DNA from: Canna indica
Taxonomy: Eukaryota; Streptophyta; Magnoliopsida; Zingiberales; Cannaceae
NCBI GenBank assembly: GCA_034359265.1
Contig: CP136890.1
Span: 103,441,501-103,505,500 of the forward strand
DNA length: 64,000 nucleotides
Direction of reading: 5' to 3'
How positions within the stretch are numbered: the first letter of the stretch is position 1; every line of letters starts with the position of its first letter. Positions 56,901 to 64,000 of this stretch are shown here, piece after piece. Under the pieces are notes generated by a model that had not been told where the DNA came from, did not search any database, and worked only from the letters and a program-made list of their open reading frames with translations. The translations under genes and the position numbers were made by a program.

Positions 56901-58640
56901 AGCTAAGCCAAGCCAAGCCAAGACAAGCCAAGACAAGCCAAGTCAAGCCAAGCCAAGCCAAGCCAAGTCAAGTCAAGCCAAGCCAAGACAAGCCAAGCCA
57001 AGTCAAGCCAAGCCCAGCCAAGCCAAGTGAAGCCAAGCCCAACCAAGTTGAGCCAAGCCGAGCCGTGTCAAGCCAAGCCTATCCTAGCCAACCTCACATC
57101 ATGCGTAGAATTTTTTTCGAACTCAATTGATTTCTGTTTTCGTTAATGTCAGATTTTTTGCAAGCATGGATTGTCTTGGCCAGGCCAGTATCGGCATGGA
57201 TAGCCAAGCCTAGCCAAGCTTGATGTGAGCTTGGCTTGGCACGGCTCGGCTAGGCTCATCTCGGCTTAGCTTGGCTGGGCTTGGCTTGGCTTGGCTTGGC
57301 TTGGCTGGGCTTGGCTTAGCTTGGCTTGGCTTGGCTTGGTTTGGCTTGACTTTGCTTTTCTTGGCTTGGCTGGGCTTGGCTGGGCTTCGCTAGGCTCAAC
57401 TAGGCTCGACTCAGCTCGGCTCTGAAAGGCTTGGCTCAAGTCACTTCAGCTTTGCTCATCTCGGCTAAGATAGGCAGTTGGCTTAGATAGGCGTGAACGA
57501 CTCGGCGTAGCTTAACAAATAGATAGGCTACGCCGAGCCGAGACGAGCGAAGTTGAGCTTAATCAAGTACGAGCTAGTTCGAGCTGAGCTAAGTGTGCCA
57601 AACCGAGCCAAGCTCAGTTCAGCCAAGCTAAGATTGGCCGAGTCTAGTCAAGCATAGCCAAGCCGAGCCATTCGCGCCTAACCTAACCAACTGCTTAACC
57701 TAGTTGAGACGAGCCAAACTGAGCTGACATGAGCCTAGCCTAGCATAGCCAAGCCGAGCCAAGCCAAGCCAAGCTCAGCCAAGCCAAGGCAAGCCAAGCC
57801 AAGCCAAGCCAAGCCAAGTCAAGCCAAGCCTAGCCAAGCCAAGCCAAGCCCAGCCAAGCTGAGCCAAGCCGAGCTGTGTCAAGCCAATTCAAGCCAAGCC
57901 TATCCTAGCCAACCTCACATCATGCGTAGAATTTTTTTCGAACTCAATTGAATTTCATTTTCATTTCTGTCATATTTTTTGCAAGCATGGATTGACTTGA
58001 CTAGGCTAGTCTCGGCTAGGATAGCCAAGCCTAGCCAAGCTTGATGTGAGCTTGGCTTGGCACGACTCCGCTTGGCTCATCTCGGATTGGCTTGGCTGGG
58101 CTTGGCTCAGCTTGGCTTGGCTTGGCTTAGCTTGGCTTGGCTTGGCTTGGCTTGGCTTGGCTTGGCTCGACTTGGCTCAGCTCGGCTCGGCTCGGCTCAG
58201 CTCGGCTCGGCTCGGCTTGGCTTGGCTGAGCTTGGCTGGGCTTCGCTAGGCTCAACTATGCTCGAGTCGGCTCGACTCTGCAAGGCTAGGATATGCAGTT
58301 GGCTCGATTATGCGTCAACGACTCGACGTAGCTTATCAAATAGATAGGCTAGGCCGAGCCGAGACGAGCGAAGTTGAGCTTAATCATGTCCGAGTCGGTT
58401 CGAGTTGAGCTAAGTGTGCCAAACCGAGCCAAGCTCAATTTAGCCAAGATAAGACGGGCCGAGTCTAGTCGAGCCGTTCGAGCCTAATCTAACCAACTAC
58501 TTATCCTAACTGAGACGAGCCAAACCGAGCTGACCTGAGCCTAGCCTAGCAGAGCCGAGTCGAGCCAAGTTGTGCCTTGCTAAGCCAAGCCAAGCTATGC
58601 CAAGCCAAGCCAAGCCAAGCCAAGCCAAGCCAACCCAAGT
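50901..58640 (+). repeat. Satellite, forward block with two-unit higher-order period
   Basis: Core A copies are at about 51,265-51,348 (3' part only), 52158-52294, 52999-53135, 53860-53996, 54706-54842, 55462-55598, 56155-56264 (5'-truncated), 57093-57229 and 57914-58050. From 52.1 to 54.8 kb two core A versions alternate: TTGATTTCTGTTTTCG with TTAATGTCAG, and TTGAATTTCG with TTTCTGTCAT. This gives a higher-order period of about 1.7 kb. The same versions recur at 57.1 and 57.9 kb. No gene is seen. Confidence 0.87.
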
Positions 58641-59243
58641 CAAGCCAAGTTGAGCCTTGCTAAGCCCAGCCAAGCTGAGCCAAGCCAAGCCAAGCCAAGC
58701 CACGCTCAGCCAAGCCAAGCCAAGTCATGCCAAACCAAGCCAAGTCTAGCCAAGCCTGGCCAAGCCAAGTCAAGCCAAGCCTGGCCAAGCCAAGTCAAGC
58801 CAAGCCTAGCCAAGCCAAGCCAAGCCAAGCCAAGTCAAGCCAAGCCTAGCCAATCCAAGCCAAGCCCAGCCAAGCTGAGCCAAGCCGAGCTGTGTCAAGC
58901 AAAGTCTATCCTAGCCAACCTCACATCATGCGTAGAATTTTTTAAGAACTCAATTGAATTCTGTTTTCATTTCTGTCAGATTTTTTGCAAGCATGGATAG
59001 CCAAGCCTAGCCAAGCTTGATGTGAGCTTGGCTTGGCACGGCTCGGCTTGGCTCATCTCGGATTGGCTTGGCTGGGCTTGGCTCAACTTGGCTTGGCTTG
59101 GCTTGGCTGGGCTTGGCTTAGCTTGGCTCGGCTCGGCTTGGCTTGGCTTGGCTCGGCTCGGCTTGGCTTGGCTTGGCTTGGCTGGATTTTGCTAGGCTCA
59201 ACTAGGCTCGACTCGGCTCGGCTCTGCAAGGCTAGGTTCAAGT
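58641..59243 (+). repeat. Satellite, forward, left flank of the complete hAT element
   Basis: Second copy of the 49.5-kb segment. Core A at 58920-59026 is shortened, with a damaged T tract (TTTTTTAAGAAC). It ends with the target duplication GTTCAAGT. Confidence 0.87.
59236..59243 (+). repeat. Target site duplication, left copy (GTTCAAGT)
   Basis: Identical to 63,242-63,249. Confidence 0.95.
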
Positions 59244-59744
59244 TAGGGATGGCACTGGGACGGGTTTGGGACGGCAAATCAATCCCTATCCCAAACCCAT
59301 TAAGAAAATTCAATCCTAAACCCGTCCCTAACCCGTTAGTATTTTAAAGGGTAATTCCCAAACCCATCCCACTAATTTAACGGGTACCCACTGGGAACCC
59401 GTCCCAAACCCGTTAGTATATATATTTACAATTTACATACTTTTCAAAAGAAAGAAATTAATTTAAAAATAATACATTAGAATTAACATGTATCAAATTA
59501 ATAGAAGAAAAATAGAATTACCTGAGCAAATTCGAGATGAACCCTATTTAGTATTTAACTAACACACATAATACAACACTTAATTCATAATTCATTAAGC
59601 TTCCAAATACAAGTGACACACATACAAGTTTCAAAATATAACACATAATTCATTACTTCATTACATTAAAAGTTTAAAACCAGTGACACACATACTTAAC
59701 TTTCAAATACAAGAAAGTAATTAAATCTTTGAATATGAAAAGTC

Positions 59745-62041
59745 CTAATCATCTACAATCTCCAAGTCATCATCCACGTCCTCATCCGGTGCATCAAAGT
59801 CATCCAAAAGTCCTGCAGCTATAACAAACACAACCAAAGAAAATATCAATCAAATGAGCAAAGTATAGTGAAGCCCGCAACAGGTAGCAACGACAATAAA
59901 AAGAAATAAGTGACACTGCCTCCTGAGTGAGTAGACAACCAACTTTGAGAACACATTAATGCTTCTATTGTATCGGGTCGAAGTCGACTTCGGACAAGAC
60001 TTACAACTCTTCCACTAGTGCTAAAGGCTGACTCAGATGATACAGTTGATATAGGAATTGCAAGAATATCACGAGCTATAAGTTGTAACGTTGGATACTT
60101 GATCCCATTTGTTCTCCACCAATTTAATATATCAAAGTCTTCAGTCCATGGCAAGTTCTTTTCTTCCAAGTAATGATCTAATTCAGATTTCACCAGTCCA
60201 TCTGAAGAATGAATAGAAAGAAATTGAACTAACTTAGACTTTAATGATGATTCCCCGGTAGTGGTGTGTGAACTATCCATAGTAGATCCACTATGACTCT
60301 TAGAAGTCTTAGACTTAGCTCTATGTTGATATTCCTGCAATAAATCATAGCAACTACCACGAACCTTGGCTATTTCTGAAGAAGCATGCAGCCCATAAAC
60401 ACATGGTAAGATAAATTCAATTGCCTTCATTTTGAAACGAGGGTCCAAGATAGTTGCTAGAGACATAACAAGATGCACATCTCCCCAATATTTCTCAAAT
60501 TTCACAAGCATATTTTCAGCCATTCTACTTATCACATCATCCAAAGATCTTCTCCAATCAACTAATGCCTCTCTAATGTCATTGATTTTTTCAAAGTAGC
60601 AATTCACAGTAGGATATTTTGAACCAGAAAATAGCTTTGTAACTTCATAAAATATCTTTAACTTCTCACATATCTTACTAGCCATCTCCCAATCATCTTC
60701 TGAGGGCAAACTTGTATATAATCTCTCCCTTTGTCTCAATCTTGGAAAAACATCTTTGTATTCAATTGCAGTAACAAGCATCAAATAAGTAGAGTTCCAT
60801 CGAGTCTTACAATCCAAAGAAAGCTTCTTGGTGATTGGAATTAATAGTTGACGAGTTGCTTCTTCGAACCTCTCAACTCTTGATGGTGTTGCTGACCAAA
60901 AAGCCACGCTATCACGAACTTTTTCGATAGATTTCTCTATCACACTCATCCCATCTTTCACCACAAGATTGAGGATGTGCGCAGAGCATCGCATGTGGAG
61001 GATTCTTCCACCCATGAGCATGTCGATTGATTGCATCCTTAAGCTAATATTTTCAAGCATAGCATCATTAGTACTGCAATTATCAACCGTGATAGTCGAC
61101 ACTCTCCTATCCAAATTCCAATCCATCAGAGCATCAAACAAGTAATCAGCTAGGACGTCTTTTGTGTGAGGAGTGGGGACATAGGCGAACCTGCATGATG
61201 AGAATAACCAAGCACATTAAACATATGCTAATATGACTTAATTTAAATAATCAGATCTTACATGCAGATTGCAGATTTTAATAACTCACGTCAAAATTCG
61301 ACTTTGGAGGCTCCAAGAGTCATCAATAAAATGTGCAGTAATGGACATGTAGCCTCTCTTCTGATTAGAACTCCACATATCCGTGGTCACTGCAACTCGA
61401 CATTTAAGATTCCCTAGCATTTTATACAACTTTTGCTTTTCTGAGTTATATATTTGAATGATATCCTTCTTGATGGTATTTCGACAAACATGCTTGAAAA
61501 GAGGTTGAAGGCCGGCCACAAATTTTCTAAACCCCACATGCTCGACTATGGAAAGAGGATATTCATGCATAATAATAGCTCTTGCAAGGTCGTTCCTTGA
61601 CACGCCTTGGTCGAAAGTGAAGTTGCCAAGCTTGAACTTTCCGTCATTCTTTTTCTCCACTTTCATCATGCTTTGCCTTATATCCACTTGATTTCGTTTG
61701 AAACAAGTGCCTAAGTGACTATGCAAATGCTTTGTCCCATACTTAGAGCCCGCCTTAAACTTACGTTCACAATGAGTACAAACAGCGATCTCGTCCCCGT
61801 TAACTGTTTTCTTAATAAAATCATTCCATACCGCTGAAGTAAGCTTCCGCTTTTTAGGATTCTCACTCTGATTGTGAGATTGATCAAGCAACGAGATTTG
61901 CTTCTCCACAACCTTAGCACTTTCAGCTGGTGATTGACTCGACAATGAGGCGGGGGTAGGTGTAGATGTAGGCGTGGGAGTCTTCTGAGCTGAAGATGGT
62001 TCTGAAGTTTCATGTCCTATATTGTCATCATGCTCAGACAT
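59745..62041 (-). CDS. hAT superfamily transposase (zf-BED, RNase H-like DDE, C-terminal dimerisation), three exons
   Basis: The proposed exons are 62,041-61,290, 61,190-59,920 and 59,818-59,745. Together they make 699 codons, or 698 aa, a usual length for plant zf-BED hAT transposases. Intron 1 (99 bp) has a GTGAGT donor and a GCAG acceptor. Splicing gives RILTFAYVPTPHTKDVLADY across the joint. Intron 2 (101 bp) starts GC instead of GT and ends TTATAG. Exon 3 adds an acidic tail ending EIVDD. Domains: basic KKRK at about 63-66; zf-BED with C88, C91, H109, C113; TTDMW with D221; TVDN with D287; RCSAH with C319/H322; TRWNSTY around W382; LDPRFK near 500; hAT dimerisation region about 585-670 with WW608-609 and SSESAFS (E637). 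The D-D-E set is therefore present. The ATG at 62,041 (MSEHDD) is preferred because the open frame upstream is made of local AT-rich repeats. Transposition acts in the nucleus on the element's own ends. If intron 2 is not spliced, the C-terminus becomes 30-odd unrelated residues ending near 59,846. Confidence 0.88.
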
Positions 62042-62340
62042 CTCTGTGAACATTTCATAAATATATTTACCTCTAACATTTAAGCACAAAGCATGCAGAT
62101 AGTAAGCTAATTTTAACAAGCATGCAGAATTAGAAAATAGAAAAAAAATAGTTGGCGGCAGATTTTCTAATTTTAACAAGCATGCAGAATTTTAACAAGC
62201 ATGCAGAATTAGAAAACAGAATGAGTACAAGCATGCAGAATTAGAAAATAATGCAAGAAAAATAGTTGGCGGCAGATCATGCAAAATTCATCAGTAACTA
62301 ATTGCAGCGGCAGTTAAGAAAAAAAGTAAAAAAAAATAGA
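62042..62340 (-). other. AT-rich transposon leader with local duplications
   Basis: Upstream of the transposase start on the minus strand. The segment AACAAGCATGCAGAATTAGAA occurs several times in whole or part (about 62,115-62,245), and AATAGTTGGCGGCAGAT occurs twice (about 62,148 and 62,260). TTCACAG just before the start codon could be an acceptor for a leader intron. The amino-acid extension this region would add to the transposase is probably not translated. Confidence 0.55.
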
Positions 62341-62860
62341 AAAAAAACCTAAGAATCGCAGACGAAGCAGAGGCAGTGAGGCGGTTGGCGGCGTGAGGGT
62401 AGTGAGGTAGTTAGGCAGATCGCAGAGGTGCAGCGAGCGGGCTGTGAGGCGACGAGCGGGCTGTGAGGCGACGAGCGGGCTGTGAGGCGACGAGCGGGCT
62501 GTGAGGCGGCGAGCGGGCACGACCGCGTGAGGGCAATGAGGCAGTGAGGCAGTGAGGTAGTGAGGCGGCGTGAGGGTAGTGAGGTGGTCAGGCAGATCGC
62601 AGAGGGGCAGCGAGCGGGCGTGAGGGCTGTGAGGCGGCGAGCGGGCTGTGAGGCGGCAAGCGGGATGTGAGGCGGCGAGCGGGCGTGACCGCGTTAGGGC
62701 ACTGAGGCGGCGTGAGGGTAGTGAGGTAGTCGATCGCAGATTCGCAGAGGGGCAGTGCCGCAGCAAGCCAGCGAGCGGGCGTGAGGGCTGTGAGGCGGCG
62801 AGCGATTTAGGGGCTGCGAGCGAGTGTGAGGGCAGTCGAGCGGGTGACTGCTTGACCGGG
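62341..62860. repeat. GC-rich minisatellite in the hAT leader
   Basis: Dominated by GTGAGGCGGCGAGCGGGC-like repeats. The cleanest run is four 19-bp units of GCTGTGAGGCGACGAGCGG at 62,441-62,516, the last with GGC for GAC. Longer blocks containing GCGTGAGGGTAGTGAGG recur near 62,390, 62,569 and 62,710. Open frames here on both strands are repeat artefacts. Confidence 0.8.
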
Positions 62861-63241
62861 TGAAATGGCGAATCGGGTGAGCGGCTGACTGGCTGAGTGC
62901 AGAAGTAGAGAGTAAAGATTAGGGATTTAGGGTATATGTTAAAAATTAAAGGTTATAATATATTATTACATTATTTATATTATATAAAAAATTAGAGTAT
63001 ATGTAAAAAGTCATAATTATCCCTATATATATTAGATAACATAAGGGTATTTAAGTAAATTTACCCTTAACGGGTTTGGGACGGGTTTTAGACTAAAATC
63101 CTGGACCCGTCCCAAACCCTACAGGGTTTTAACCTTAAAATCCTATACCCGTCCCACGACCCAACGGGCAAAACCCGTTAATGACCTATCAGGGTTTGGG
63201 ACGGGTAAATACCCATTTATACAAACCCATTGCCATCCCTA

Positions 63242-63249
63242 GTTCAAGT
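63242..63249 (+). repeat. Target site duplication, right copy (GTTCAAGT)
   Basis: Matches 59,236-59,243. Confidence 0.95.
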
Positions 63250-64000
63250 CACTTCAGCTTTGCTCATCTCGGCTAGGATAGGCAGTTGTCTCGGTTAGGT
63301 GTGAACGACTCGGCGTAGCTTAACAAATAGATAGGCTAAACCGAGCCGAGACGAGCGAAGTTGAGCTTAATCAAGTCTGAGCCGGTTCGAGCTAAGCTAA
63401 GTGTGCCAAACCGAGCCAAGCTCAGTTCAGCCAAGACTAGCCAAGCTGAGCTGACATGAGCCTAGCCTAGCATAGCCAAACTGAGCTGACATGAGCCTAG
63501 CCTAGCATAGCCAAGCCGAGCCGAGCCAAGCCAAGCCAAGCCAAGTCAAGTCAAGCCAAGACTAGCCAAGCGAAGCCCAGCCAAGCTGAGCCAAGCCGAG
63601 CCGTGTCAAGCCAAGTCAAGCCAAGCCTATCCAAGCCAACCTCACATCATGCCTATCTTAGACGGGCCGAGTCTAGTCGAGCCTAGCCAAGCTGAGCCGT
63701 TCGCGCCTAACCTAACCAACTACTTATCCTAGTTGAGATGAACCAAACTGAGCTGACCTGAGCCTAGCCTAGCAGAGCCGAGTCGAGCCAAGTTGAGCCT
63801 TGCTAAGCCCAGCCAAGCCTATCCTAGCCAACCTCACATCATGCGTAGATTTTTTTATGAACTCAATTGAATTCCGTTTTCATTTCTGTCAGATTTTTTG
63901 CAAGCATCGATTGGCTTGGCTAGGCCAGTCTTGATGTGAGCTTGGCTTAGCACGGCTCGGCTTGGCTCATCTCGGCTTGGCTTGGATGGGCTTGGCTGGC
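63242..64000 (+). repeat. Satellite, forward, right flank of the complete hAT element
   Basis: Continues the unit interrupted at 59,243 and matches 50,142-50,900 to the end of the window. It contains core B (63,300-63,430), a CTCACATCATGCC stub and core A at 63833-63940. The duplicated segment continues past the window end. Confidence 0.87.

Larger units (their letters stand above)
59244..63241 (-). mobile_element. Complete hAT transposon (3,998 bp)
   Basis: The 11-bp terminal inverted repeats are TAGGGATGGCA (59,244-59,254) and TGCCATCCCTA (63,231-63,241). The flanking 8-bp duplication GTTCAAGT is perfect. Both ends carry several subterminal copies of GGGTTTGGGACGGG and its complement (for example near 59,260, 59,400, 63,070, 63,105 and 63,190). 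Such repeats in hAT elements are usually transposase-binding sites. One gene on the minus strand occupies the middle. Removing the element plus one duplication copy gives the usual satellite text, as at 50,142. It lies inside a unit that was duplicated beforehand, so it is a recent arrival. Confidence 0.96.

Noticed and set aside
61711..62013. 100-aa open frame on the minus strand
   Set aside because: It is an out-of-frame shadow of transposase exon 1.
62314..62863. Open frames of 150 aa (minus) and 71 aa (plus) in the hAT leader
   Set aside because: Both are produced by the GTGAGGCGGCGAGCGG minisatellite and have no recognisable domain.

Overview
The window is plant nuclear DNA, almost certainly from a flowering plant. 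The evidence is three hAT-superfamily insertions with plant-type terminal inverted repeats, a spliced zf-BED/hAT transposase with short GT-AG-like introns, and the lack of any bacterial gene organisation. The species cannot be told from the sequence. No host gene, rRNA, tRNA, telomere repeat or CRISPR array was seen.

About 56 kb of the 64 kb is one complex satellite. Its building block is a pentamer, GGCTT on one strand and AAGCC on the other, often in the CpG form GGCTC/GAGCC. The pentamers are organised into units of roughly 0.6-1.0 kb (commonly about 0.85 kb). Each unit has two non-pentameric cores. Core A is about 137 bp and AT-rich, bounded by CTCACATCA and TGATGTGAG. Core B is about 150 bp and lies between about 130-bp inverted arms. 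In forward order a unit reads core A, (GGCTT)n, left B arm, core B, right B arm, (AAGCC)n, next core A. Pentamer polarity therefore flips at every core, and the array is a chain of large foldbacks. Orientation of whole units also changes along the window: forward at 1-2.1 kb, reverse at 2.1-7.66 kb, forward at 7.66-13.5 kb, a mosaic of short blocks with a second diverged subfamily at 15.1-36 kb, then mostly forward to the end apart from recent inverted and tandem duplications at 34.8-49.4 kb.

Four kinds of non-satellite DNA interrupt the array. (1) 13,491-15,105 is a fragment of a zf-BED/DUF659-type hAT gene, cut off inside its coding region and fused to satellite. (2) 30,955-31,450 is a 496-bp non-autonomous hAT element with an 8-bp target duplication. 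(3) 32,488-33,951 is an internally deleted relative of (4). It has microhomology deletion junctions and an eroded left end. (4) 59,244-63,241 is a complete 3,998-bp hAT element with a perfect 8-bp target duplication. It carries a three-exon transposase gene on the minus strand that reads as 698 aa with D, D and E residues in place. A further AT-rich insert of unknown origin (38,377-39,041 and 44,559-45,223) is flanked by 67-bp direct repeats and was copied by a roughly 6.2-kb tandem duplication.

The apparent open reading frames over the satellite are a by-product of the pentamer, which has no stop in any frame and reads as KPSQA or GLAWL pentapeptide repeats. They are not annotated as genes. 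Satellite block boundaries are read by eye and are good to about +/-20-50 bp where they fall inside pentamer tracts.
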